Shown in pieces: positions 35,344-43,223 of a stretch of DNA of 64,000 nucleotides; the first letter of the stretch is position 1; every line of letters begins with the position of its first letter. This DNA is from Mesorhizobium sp. B2-1-1 (lineage in GTDB: Bacteria > Pseudomonadota > Alphaproteobacteria > Rhizobiales > Rhizobiaceae). Both the position numbers and the translations under genes were made by a program. The DNA is taken from assembly GCF_006442975.2 (NCBI RefSeq), contig NZ_CP083955.1, positions 1-64,000 on the forward strand. The letters are read 5' to 3'. Under the pieces are notes generated by a model. It searched no databases and was not told the DNA's origin. It saw only the letters and a program-made list of their open reading frames with translations.

Positions 35344-36603
35344 ATGAACGTCAGGACGAATGAGATGTCCGAGATGCCCGCGACCACCAACTTCTCCAAC
35401 GCACCCGGCGCGGCCGTGCCTCAGCCGCGGCCGGCTGCCTTCGTCGAGCAGCCAGCTCGGCCCTCGGCGGAAGAGCCGAGTGCCTTGCCGGTTGGTACGG
35501 AAGCTACTCCCGGCGACGTCACTGCGGCGGTATCTAGGAGCCGCCGCCTCAAGCGGATCGCATTCGCGGCGACGTTTCTGATTTGCGCAGCCGCGGGAGG
35601 TGATTGGGGCTATGGCTACTGGACCGCAGGCCGGTATCTGGAGTCTACCGACGACGCCTATTTGAAAGCCGACTACACGACGGTGGCGCCGAAGATATCG
35701 GGCTACATTGCCGATGTGCCGGTGCATGACAACCAGACTGTCGAGACCGGGCAGGTTCTCGCCCGCATCGATGACCGCGACTTCCGTGCCGCGCTCGCCC
35801 AGGCTGATGCCGAGGTCGAGGCCGCCGAGGCGGCCGTCCGTAATCTCGACGCACAGATCGCGCTCCAGCAGTCGCTGATCCTGCAGGCAAAGGCGACAGT
35901 CGCCGCAACGCAAGCTTCGCTGGCGTTCGCCAGCACCGACGCCGACCGCTATGCGACGTTGGCAAGGAGCGGCACCGGTACTGCGCAGAAAGCCGAAGCA
36001 AGCCGCGCCCAGGCCGATCAACTCATCGCCGGGTTGCAGCGCGACCAGGCTTCCCTAGCCGCCGCAAAGGCTAAGATCGACGTACTCGCCACCGAGCGCG
36101 ACAGTGCCGTTGCCCAAACGGATCGCGCCGAGGCAGCTTCCGATCAGGCCCGACTGAACCTTTCCTATGCCACAATCACGGCACCGGTCGACGGCACGGT
36201 CGGCGCGCGCACGCTCAGGGTTGGACAGTATGTGGCATCAGGCACGCAGTTGATGGCTGTGGTGCCGCTGCATGCCGTCTATGTCGTCGCCAACTTCAAG
36301 GAGACGCAGCTCGCTCATGTGCGTCCCGGGCAGCCGGTGCGCGTCGCCGTCGACGGCTTCCCTGGCGTCGAATTGACTGGTCAGGTCGACAGCCTGTCGC
36401 CGGCGAGCGGCCTGGAATTCGCATTGCTGCCGCCCGACAACGCGACCGGCAACTTCACCAAGATCGTGCAGCGTATCCCGGTGAGGATCTCCATCGACAA
36501 TCACAAGCTCGACGGGCTGCTCAGGTCCGGCATGTCCGTCGAGCCGACCATTAACACCAAAGCGGCCGTGCTGGCCGACGGTCGTTCCTCAGTTTCGCGA
36601 TGA
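35344..36603 (+). CDS. HlyD/EmrA-type membrane-fusion protein of an efflux pump
   Basis: A 419-residue periplasmic adaptor. After a hydrophilic N terminus there is one membrane helix (FAATFLICAAAGGDWGYGYW, residues 76-95). Next come the biotinyl-lipoyl-like hairpin (STDDAYLKADYTTVAPKISG), a long coiled-coil (about 155-265) and a beta-barrel (YVVANFKETQLAHVRPGQ). ATG 35365 is an alternative start with AGGA eight bases upstream. Paired with the MFS gene 44 bp downstream; together they should export drugs or plant phenolics across both membranes with an outer-membrane channel. Confidence 0.9.
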   Translation: MNVRTNEMSEMPATTNFSNAPGAAVPQPRPAAFVEQPARPSAEEPSALPVGTEATPGDVTAAVSRSRRLKRIAFAATFLICAAAGGDWGYGYWTAGRYLESTDDAYLKADYTTVAPKISGYIADVPVHDNQTVETGQVLARIDDRDFRAALAQADAEVEAAEAAVRNLDAQIALQQSLILQAKATVAATQASLAFASTDADRYATLARSGTGTAQKAEASRAQADQLIAGLQRDQASLAAAKAKIDVLATERDSAVAQTDRAEAASDQARLNLSYATITAPVDGTVGARTLRVGQYVASGTQLMAVVPLHAVYVVANFKETQLAHVRPGQPVRVAVDGFPGVELTGQVDSLSPASGLEFALLPPDNATGNFTKIVQRIPVRISIDNHKLDGLLRSGMSVEPTINTKAAVLADGRSSVSR

Positions 36604-36647
36604 TTGACACTGGCGCCGTTCTTACTGGCGCTTGAGGAGTTGCAGCA

Positions 36648-38261
36648 ATGAAAACCGCCGTCTCCTCGCTTCCGACGTCGGCCGGCGACGTCCAGAACGC
36701 GGCCGGATCTGCTGGTGCCGCCAATTCGCTGCGGGTCTGGGTGGCGGTGGTCGGCTCTGCTCTCGGAGCATTCATGGCCGTGCTCAATATTCAGATCGTC
36801 AATGCCTCGCTTGCCGACATCCAGGGGGCGATTGGGGCTGGCATCGATGACGGTGGCTGGATCTCGACGTCCTACCTCATAGCGGAGATTGTGGTGATCC
36901 CGCTGACCGGCTGGCTGTCTCAGGTCTTCTCGCTGCGGATCTATCTGATCACCAACGCGGTGCTGTTCCTCGTCTTTTCGGTCGCCTGCGCCTTCGCCGC
37001 CAATCTAGGTCAGATGATTGTCCTACGAGCGATCCAGGGTTTTACCGGCGGCGTGCTCATCCCGCTCGCCTTCACCATTGTCATCACGATGTTGCCGAAA
37101 GCCAAGCAGCCGATCGGCCTGGCCCTGTTCGCGCTGTCGGCCACCTTCGCGCCAGCGATAGGCCCGACCATCGGCGGCTATCTCACCGAGAACTGGGGCT
37201 GGCAATACATCTTCTACGTCAACCTGGTGCCGGGCGCGCTGATGGTCGGCATGCTGTGGTTTTCGCTCGACGGCCAACCGATGCGGCTTGGCCTGCTCGC
37301 CAAAGGCGACTGGCCGGGCATTGTCACCATGGCCATCGGACTGGCGGCCCTGCAGACCATACTTGAGGAAGGCAACAAAGACGACTGGTTCGGCTCGCCC
37401 TTTATCGCGCGGCTGGCAATCGTCGCCGCGGTGTCGCTGACCCTGTTCGTCTGGATCGAGCTGACTTCGAGCCATCCGCTGCTGAACCTCAGACTGCTGG
37501 TACGCCGCAACTTCGGCTTCGGCGTCCTCGCCAACTTCCTGCTTGGTGTCGCGCTCTACGGATCGGTCTTCATCGTACCCGTCTATCTCGCCCGCATTCA
37601 GGGCTACAATGCCGAGCAGATCGGCATGGTGCTCGCCTGGACCGGCCTGCCGCAGCTTGTCCTGATCCCGCTTGTACCTGGCCTTATGCAGCGCTTCGAC
37701 ATCCGTCTCGTCATCGCGATCGGCTTCGCCCTGTTTGCCGCATCCAACTTCATGAACGTCCACATGAGCGGAGCATATGCCGGCGACCAGCTGTTCTGGC
37801 CGAACATCGTGCGCGCCATCGGCCAAGCCCTTATATTGGCGCCGCTTTCGGCAATAGCCACGTCAGGCATCGAGACGGAAAATGCCGGCTCTGCCTCGGC
37901 CCTGTTCAATATGACCCGCAACCTCGGCGGCGCCGTCGGCATCGCGCTGCTGCAAACCTTCCTCACCAAGCGCGAGCAGTACCATTCGAACGTGCTGGTA
38001 CAATCGGTATCCCTGTTTCAAGAGGCAACGCGCGTCCGCATTGTGCGGCTCACCGCCTATTTCCATTCGCATGGTATCAACGACCAGGCGCTCGCTGCAC
38101 AAAAAGCGATTGCTGCGATCGCGCTGAGGGTACGCCAGCAGGCCTTCGTCATGGCCTTCAACGACACCTTCTTCCTGCTTGGCGTTAGCTTAATAATCGC
38201 GTTGTCGGCCGTCCTGTTGCTAAAGAAGCCGGGTCATATAGCAGCCGGCGGCGCCCACTAA
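36648..38261 (+). CDS. DHA2-family MFS efflux transporter (EmrB type)
   Basis: A 537-residue inner-membrane transporter of the 14-helix DHA2 group. Motif regions are visible in FMAVLNIQIVNASLADIQ (helix 1), DGGWISTSYLIAEIVVIPL and ALSATFAPAIGPTIGGYL (motif C). GAGGAG lies eight bases before the ATG. It forms a two-component pump with the adaptor gene upstream. No dedicated TetR/MarR regulator adjoins it. Confidence 0.93.
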   Translation: MKTAVSSLPTSAGDVQNAAGSAGAANSLRVWVAVVGSALGAFMAVLNIQIVNASLADIQGAIGAGIDDGGWISTSYLIAEIVVIPLTGWLSQVFSLRIYLITNAVLFLVFSVACAFAANLGQMIVLRAIQGFTGGVLIPLAFTIVITMLPKAKQPIGLALFALSATFAPAIGPTIGGYLTENWGWQYIFYVNLVPGALMVGMLWFSLDGQPMRLGLLAKGDWPGIVTMAIGLAALQTILEEGNKDDWFGSPFIARLAIVAAVSLTLFVWIELTSSHPLLNLRLLVRRNFGFGVLANFLLGVALYGSVFIVPVYLARIQGYNAEQIGMVLAWTGLPQLVLIPLVPGLMQRFDIRLVIAIGFALFAASNFMNVHMSGAYAGDQLFWPNIVRAIGQALILAPLSAIATSGIETENAGSASALFNMTRNLGGAVGIALLQTFLTKREQYHSNVLVQSVSLFQEATRVRIVRLTAYFHSHGINDQALAAQKAIAAIALRVRQQAFVMAFNDTFFLLGVSLIIALSAVLLLKKPGHIAAGGAH

Positions 38262-38419
38262 CCTACTGGGGGAAGCCGGGAACGCCACCGGACATCAATT
38301 CGCTGGTTCGAGCTCCAGGGCCAGTAGGCTTCATAGGACGCGGCTTTGGCATGGCCGCACTAGGATGCAGTGTGAATTCGCGAGCCGTGATAGGTGCTGC
38401 GCCAAGCGCTGACGATGCT

Positions 38420-38558
38420 CACGCCGGTTGCCGCGCCATTGCGCGACCACAGATGTGCCGGGCACCAGCGAAGAGAAATCGACCTCGACCGTAGCAAGGT
38501 CTTCAACAGGTAACACCAGCTCGGCGGGCCGTCTTTCGGGTTCGCCAGGATTGCTCAT
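38420..38558 (-). pseudogene. Truncated petA (Rieske) 5' fragment
   Basis: Read leftwards from ATG 38558, the segment encodes VEDLATVEVDFSSLVPG and SVVAQWRGN. These match residues 18-41 of the intact Rieske protein at 14535 (VAAVEVDVSSLMPG, LVVQWRGK). Homology then stops, before both iron-sulfur loops. The leader upstream of the ATG is also related. Non-functional. Confidence 0.75.
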
Positions 38559-38867
38559 GATGAAGGTCTCTGTTGCTGGAAAGTGCTTCATCGCGCCGGC
38601 GGCAATCGAGCAGGCATGTCTGCGGCCGTGGTCATCTCTTTGCTCAAGTGGCACCATGGGGGCCGAGGCGGGATATCAGTCATTGTGCCAACAGTGTGTG
38701 CGCCCGATACTTTCGCTTATTATTTCCTCAGCGAAGGATTGGCCTGATAACCGAGAACGCCATGCGGCGACAGGCGGTCTTGGCTCTTCCGGCGACCATT
38801 TCTCACGCCAGGCTTGGCGCGCGCGGCAATCAAAGAACAATTGTCTCGGCGCGCTCACACCTCGGCA

Positions 38868-38879
38868 TAGGCATACCTA
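38868..38879. promoter_or_regulatory. Candidate operator TAGGCATACCTA
   Basis: The counterpart of the dyad at 14204-14215, in the region between the decayed petA and gst copies. The surrounding CCTCGGCATAGGCA and CAGGTAGG bases are also shared, in inverted orientation. Confidence 0.4.
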
Positions 38880-39019
38880 CCTGTCTGCACCGTAGCCGTC
38901 TTTCCTGCCAAGTGCGAGCCTTCCAACGCGCTATCCGGAACGACCGGCGCCAAGTGGCCGAACGGGCTCGTGCCCCTCCATTTGCGGAACGTCATCTGCA
39001 TTCAGACAAGAGAAAGATC

Positions 39020-39196
39020 GTGAAACTCTACTACAGTTCCTTCGCCTGCAGTTCGGCTGACCACATCGCGCTTGAGGAGGCCGGCGCTTCCTTCCAGCGC
39101 GAGGCGATAGACCTCCAGACGAAACGAATGGCTTCCGGGCACGACTTCCTCACGATCTCGGCAAAGGATAGTGGCGAAACGCTGACCGGGAACGGC
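39020..39196 (+). pseudogene. Truncated glutathione S-transferase copy
   Basis: From GTG 39020 the frame encodes MKLYYSSFACSSADHIALEE, then AGASFQREAIDLQTKR and DSGETLTGNG. This matches the first 65 or so residues of the GST at 13480-14064 but lacks the eight residues GYVPALVL, which contain the cis-Pro, and the whole C-terminal domain. Confidence 0.8.
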
Positions 39197-39246
39197 ACGC
39201 ACGACGGCGAGCATGTTTGGTTTCAATGCTGGCAAGGAGACGCAAC

Positions 39247-39366
39247 ATGAAAATTGTGGTCATTGGCGGCTCACGTTATATAAGAGCACGCACCGTCAAG
39301 AAACTGCAGCGTAAGGGCCACGAGGTGGAGGCTGCGGCCTCACTCCCTCACGTCGACAACTACATT
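39247..39366 (+). pseudogene. Truncated NmrA-like gene copy
   Basis: MKIVVIGGSRYIRARTVKKL and QRKGHEVEAAA match the start of the NmrA-like protein at 22440-23198 (MKIVVIGGTGLIGSKTVERL, RRKGHDVLAA). The glycine-rich loop has lost its last Gly, and homology ends after about 37 residues. The rest of the frame, to 39519, is not related. Confidence 0.72.
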
Positions 39367-39621
39367 GCGGACTATCGCGATGCTGGCTACGCTGGCCAAA
39401 CTCTGAGGCGTCTGCTCCTGCATTTGGCGTCGCTCGTTCATGAGCTGTGGCGTCAAGGACGAATATGGCGCGGCAAGCTTTGCATTCGGGTCGAAGGACA
39501 TGACCCCAAAGCGATGTAGATCGCAAGCGCATGACGCGCTTAGAAGCACTCTCGGCCTAGTCAAGGCGGCCGGAGTGAAGGGACTACGGTAATCGTTTTG
39601 AGGCCGGCCAGGATGCTCGGG

Positions 39622-39861
39622 TCAGCAGTGTCGACAAGATGCGTGAGGCCCTTGAAACAGCAGGCGCATCGACCACTGCGGCGCGATACCGCCCTTACCG
39701 ACCTTCACGAGCAGGCCTTCCTTGCACATCGGGGACAAGTAATAGCGAGGGATTCCTGCATTTGACAAATCACAGGTCCGCACCTCACAGCCCTTGTAGC
39801 CAGAGCAACAGCTTGGTTGAGAAGTGATGGTTTGGGACCGCAAAGCGAAGTGCCTCCGCAT
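39622..39861 (-). pseudogene. Possible remnant of an AbiEi-type antitoxin (winged-helix part)
   Basis: The stretch VRTCDLSNAGIPRYYLSPMC and KEGLLVKVGKGG resembles the N-terminal winged helix of AbiEi-type (type IV) antitoxins, which read like TRADLxxxGIPRxYLxRLVxxGxLxRVGRG. The frame is short, lacks the C-terminal domain, and no AbiEii toxin adjoins it. Confidence 0.35.
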
Positions 39862-39867
39862 GGTGTG

Positions 39868-40272
39868 CCGTCCAGAATTATCTGTCGCTGTCCGGAATTA
39901 ATCAGGCCGTCGCCGTCGTGCGCAAGCGCCAACGCTGAGATACTGACGCCATCTGGCTCAAGTCTCAAGCGATTGGGGAGGAAGTATAGAGCTGAACCTC
40001 GGTGCTCAGGTTTTACCAATCCTGTCGTCTTGGGTCGACCAATCCGTTGTCGACCGTGAGCGGGTTTACCAATAAGGGCGGCTATATTCTACGCAAATCC
40101 AATCGCTTAATGCCAATCCAGAATTAACTGTCATTGAGGCCATTAGTAAACTCGATCTTTGATCGGAAACCCCTACCCTCAGCCAGAAAACTCTCCTGTT
40201 TTCAATCGCCCGCCCGCCAGCAACCCATAATTCCGGACTGGTTACCCCGTGAAATGCTCAATAATTCCGGAC
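39868..40272. repeat. Cluster of TCCGGAATTA-type motifs
   Basis: TCCAGAATTA near 39871, TGTCCGGAATTA at 39889-39900 and ATCCAGAATTAAC near 40117 occur in one orientation. ATAATTCCGGAC occurs twice in the other, at 40227-40238 and 40261-40272 (34 bp apart). One more, ACAATTCCGGAC, lies near 57839. They look like ends of decayed mobile elements. No gene could be supported between 39862 and 40715. Confidence 0.4.
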
Positions 40273-40279
40273 GTCGCAC

Positions 40280-40342
40280 CAGACTGCCATTTATGCGGCT
40301 TTTTGAGCACAAACCAGGAACAACCCCCGTTTCCATTCATCG
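40280..40342 (+). repeat. About 63-bp repeat shared with 10797-10858
   Basis: Contains ATTTATGCGGCTTTTTGAGC and CCGTTTCCATTCATCG; see the copy at 10797. It lies directly after an ATAATTCCGGAC motif, which supports a mobile-element end. Confidence 0.45.
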
Positions 40343-40715
40343 AAATGTTGCGATGCTCCCTGACGTGGGATCAGGGCCGTCGCTTGACTCAGACATGTTC
40401 CTCTGGGGTCTCGACCTCTTCAATCATAGTTATTACTGAGAAGCCCATGAGGCGCCCGCAACGCTCGCCGAACAAGCCAAAGTCGCAGCAAGGATCCCCG
40501 CAACCCTGAAGGCGACGGCGCTCGGTCAGCCTCAACCCGTGTTGACTTCATTCTCGGCCAAGCTTCGGTGCGTCGCACCGTCGCCGACAGACACTCGTTC
40601 CTCCGACTGACCCCATGGGCCAGAAACACGTTCTTCGCCAATCGTCGCGGATAAACTCCAGCCCAAAGTCTTAGACGGGATGCAACGCTGACACCATGGT
40701 GGTACTATTTGCGCC

Positions 40716-41621
40716 GTGAAAGAAACCGCCTCTCATGAACGACCTGGTCAGCGATTCCATAATTTCGTTGCCACCCTGGAGCGTATGTTCGCGCACCATG
40801 ACGGCGTGACGGTGGATTCCTCCTTACGGTTACCCGACAAGGACACCGGGCGGCTTCGCGAACATGACGTGGTGATTATCCGTCGTACTCATCACGGGCC
40901 CAACCTGACGGCCATTGAATGCAGGGACCAAGGGCGAAAGGTGGGAGTTCCTCAGATTGAGGCCTTCGCTAAGAAGTGTGAAAAGACTGGAATCCATCGC
41001 GGAATCGTTGTTGCTGCGAACGGCTTTACACGCACCGCCCGCACCAAGGCAAAGGCACTGAACCTGACATGCATGGACTTGGCCGAGGCGGAATCCTTTG
41101 AATGGATTGGCACCGTCACCATCGTCGGCCAATTCTACAACTTCACCGCGATCGGGGCCTGCGTTGGCGTGGTGGAAAACGGGCGAAAGGTCACGAATCC
41201 ATCCGCAGTCTATACGTCTGACGGCTTGCCCTACCCCGGCGAGGGTATTCAATCCCTCATCATGGACAAATTGCCCCCGGAGGCCCGCAATCCGACCCGC
41301 CAGACCCTCAACAGTCAAATCGTTGCTCCGATGGACGGACTGTACGTCATCGACGCTCTGGGCCAGCGCTTCCAAGTGAAGGATATCACATGCACTTACG
41401 CACTGGAGATTGAGGTTACGGAGCGCCCAATTACGTTCCATTACTACGCCGGAGAAAGCGCAGCGCTGGAGATCGCGTCCGGACAAATTACGTTCCCGAG
41501 TGGGCAGTCTACGTTGGCATTCATCAAATCAAAGGACGGCATTATGGGCTACCTCGTCTCAACGGGAGCGTTGGACCATCGAGTGAAGATCGGCAATCTA
41601 CCGGAACGGCGCTTCGTCTAG
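40716..41621 (+). CDS. Mrr-like restriction endonuclease-fold protein
   Basis: A 301-residue protein with an N-terminal PD-(D/E)xK-type domain (about residues 10-125). The likely catalytic Asp is in REHDVVIIRR, the E-x-R variant of ExK in LTAIECRDQGRKVGVPQIEAF, and RGIVVAANGFTRTARTKAKAL follows as in Mrr-type domains. The C-terminal 170 residues are not recognised. The GTG start lacks a clear SD. It stands at the left edge of the defence-like block and faces the same way as the effector gene 170 bp downstream. It may cut modified or foreign DNA; the missing Lys in the ExK position leaves activity uncertain. Confidence 0.68.
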   Translation: MKETASHERPGQRFHNFVATLERMFAHHDGVTVDSSLRLPDKDTGRLREHDVVIIRRTHHGPNLTAIECRDQGRKVGVPQIEAFAKKCEKTGIHRGIVVAANGFTRTARTKAKALNLTCMDLAEAESFEWIGTVTIVGQFYNFTAIGACVGVVENGRKVTNPSAVYTSDGLPYPGEGIQSLIMDKLPPEARNPTRQTLNSQIVAPMDGLYVIDALGQRFQVKDITCTYALEIEVTERPITFHYYAGESAALEIASGQITFPSGQSTLAFIKSKDGIMGYLVSTGALDHRVKIGNLPERRFV

Positions 41622-41791
41622 ATTCTCGTAGAATCTTCAGCAGTCGGCACTAGTTTTGGCAACCTAGGACCACGCGGCTCATAATTTGGCCGTCTCCGGC
41701 CACTCCATAGCCTCGTACCCTCGCGAACATTTCCTGTAGGCCCAGCAAATACATACATAGGATTCAGACAAATGCATTGCCGGGAGGGAAT

Positions 41792-42709
41792 ATGAAAGAG
41801 CGGTTTGAAGGCGGCAACAGTTCGGCGCTTATCGCTAGTCTGAAGCGGCAGTTTGACAGTGGTGACGCAGCGGTCGCTGAGGCAATCGCGACGGCTGGCG
41901 AGCTCGTAGAATACAAGGCCGCGGATACGCTCATTGCCGAAGGCGGTGAGGACAACGACGTGTTCTTTCTTGTCGCCGGCGGCGTCTCTGTAGTGGTCAA
42001 AGGTCAAGAGGTGCGAACTCTAAAGGCCGGTGCGCACGTCGGCGAGATGGCCGCGATAGAGCCTTCCCAGCGGCGGTCCGCCTCAGTGTTCGCTGAAGAT
42101 ACGGTCGTAGCGATAAAGATGTCGGGGGCAGAATTCTCGGCTTTGGCTGACAAGTTTCCGGGTTTGATCTGGAAATCCGTAGCCCAAGAGTTGTCGCGGC
42201 GGCTATTCGATCGCAATCGACTCATGACGACCCCCAACGAGAAGCCGAGGATGTTTATAATGTCGTCTGTGGAGGGGCTCGACGTTGCGAATGAAATCCA
42301 GACCGGTCTCCAGCATGACGTACTTGCAACCGTGTGGCCGAACGGCGTCTTCTGGGCGGGCGGCTATCCGCTTGAATCTCTGGAACTAGCCGTGGCCGAA
42401 AGCGATTTCGGTGTAGCGGTCGCACTATTCGAGGACATCGTCGAAACCAGCCGAGGCGCTCGCAATTCTGCCATCCGAGACAACGTGCTCTTTGAGCTTG
42501 GCATGTTCATGGGACGCCTTGGTCGGCGTCGCAGTATCCTAGTATATCCGCGCCAAACGGGGATAAACCTTCCGTCGGACCTCCATGGTCTGACGCCAGC
42601 GTCTTTCGCAACGGGCGATCCCAGCACGCTGGCGTCACGCCTTGGACCGGTTTGCACGCAAATCCGAAAAATCGTGCGGCAACTCGGCGTTAAGACACCA
42701 AATTCCTGA
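41792..42709 (+). CDS. Effector with cyclic-nucleotide-binding and TIR-like (Cap12-type) domains
   Basis: A 305-residue two-domain protein. Residues 35-140 form a Crp-type cNMP-binding domain with a phosphate-binding cassette at 84-98 (GEMAAIEPSQRRSAS). Residues 152-300 form a TIR-like domain of the Cap12/PF10137 type, with the conserved RDNVLFELGMFMGRLGR at 229-245; Glu235 is the likely NADase catalytic residue. The ATG has an ideal GGGAGG. It is convergent with, and overlaps by 20 bp, the JAB gene of the cyclase operon. Pycsar TIR effectors have the same order (cNMP sensor, then TIR), so it probably depletes NAD+ when the cyclase makes its signal. Confidence 0.85.
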   Translation: MKERFEGGNSSALIASLKRQFDSGDAAVAEAIATAGELVEYKAADTLIAEGGEDNDVFFLVAGGVSVVVKGQEVRTLKAGAHVGEMAAIEPSQRRSASVFAEDTVVAIKMSGAEFSALADKFPGLIWKSVAQELSRRLFDRNRLMTTPNEKPRMFIMSSVEGLDVANEIQTGLQHDVLATVWPNGVFWAGGYPLESLELAVAESDFGVAVALFEDIVETSRGARNSAIRDNVLFELGMFMGRLGRRRSILVYPRQTGINLPSDLHGLTPASFATGDPSTLASRLGPVCTQIRKIVRQLGVKTPNS

Positions 42710-43223
42710 GCCAATCCAGACTGGCTTCCATGAGGCTCCTCTTCCTTGCTGCGGTGCCAACATCACCGACGACGGTCACCGACTCAGGAGGAAGTAATTG
42801 GGAAAATGCGGTCGCCGATAGGGCGAGCCTCGTGGAGCCGGTACGACGGACAATCAACAGGACAGCGAAATTCACGCCTACTTTCGGGTCGCTTACAATC
42901 GATCGCATCGTCCTGACATCGTCGGCACTTGGGATCGGGTCGAAGCTCGGATGCGAGTGCCATTCACCCAGATAATTGTACCGCTCAAAATCTCTGCCTG
43001 TTCGCTCGAAAAATTCTCGCAGGAATTCCGCGTGCAATACAGGATCGCGTTCGAAATGTGTGGGAGTGCCATGGCTCGTCTGGATTGAAATATCGACAAT
43101 CCGAAACGTTTCGTCCGTCACGTGCTCGCCGACGATAAGACCACCGATCTCCTGGCGTCTAGCTTTCGCCAGCGCGATATTGAGCCGCGACGCTATATCA
43201 TCCGGCAGGAGGAGTTTGACCAA
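42690..43223 (-). CDS. JAB/JAMM-family peptidase, Cap3-like
   Basis: A 177-residue zinc isopeptidase domain. The JAMM motif is complete: Glu33 in LIVGEHV, then H89-S-H91-P, Ser99 and Asp102 in SHPSFDPIPSADD. TTG 43223 is preferred because GGGAG is five bases upstream; TTG 43235 would add four residues. It overlaps the end of the E2-E1 gene by 26-38 bp, so the two are translationally coupled. In type II CBASS the matching Cap3 removes conjugates made by Cap2. Confidence 0.85.
   Translation of the reverse strand: MVKLLLPDDIASRLNIALAKARRQEIGGLIVGEHVTDETFRIVDISIQTSHGTPTHFERDPVLHAEFLREFFERTGRDFERYNYLGEWHSHPSFDPIPSADDVRTMRSIVSDPKVGVNFAVLLIVRRTGSTRLALSATAFSQLLPPESVTVVGDVGTAARKRSLMEASLDWLRNLVS

Noticed and set aside
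35092..35363. A frame encoding a signal-peptide-like start (IRTTIFIAAIAATSLYAGAD) upstream of the HlyD gene
   Set aside because: An AGGAG is present, but no ATG, GTG or TTG follows it in frame at a proper distance, and the C-terminal half is Arg-rich with no family resemblance. It could be a decayed small secreted protein gene, but this cannot be supported.
39296..39564. Minus-strand frames opposite the nmrA remnant (for example SFDPNAKLAAPYSSLTPQL)
   Set aside because: One stretch looks somewhat protein-like, but it is short, has no SD, and matches no family that can be named.
41636..41791. Possible extension of the effector upstream to an earlier start (MPGGNMKERF)
   Set aside because: GGGAGG lies directly before ATG 41792. 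The extra residues would be encoded by the SD itself.
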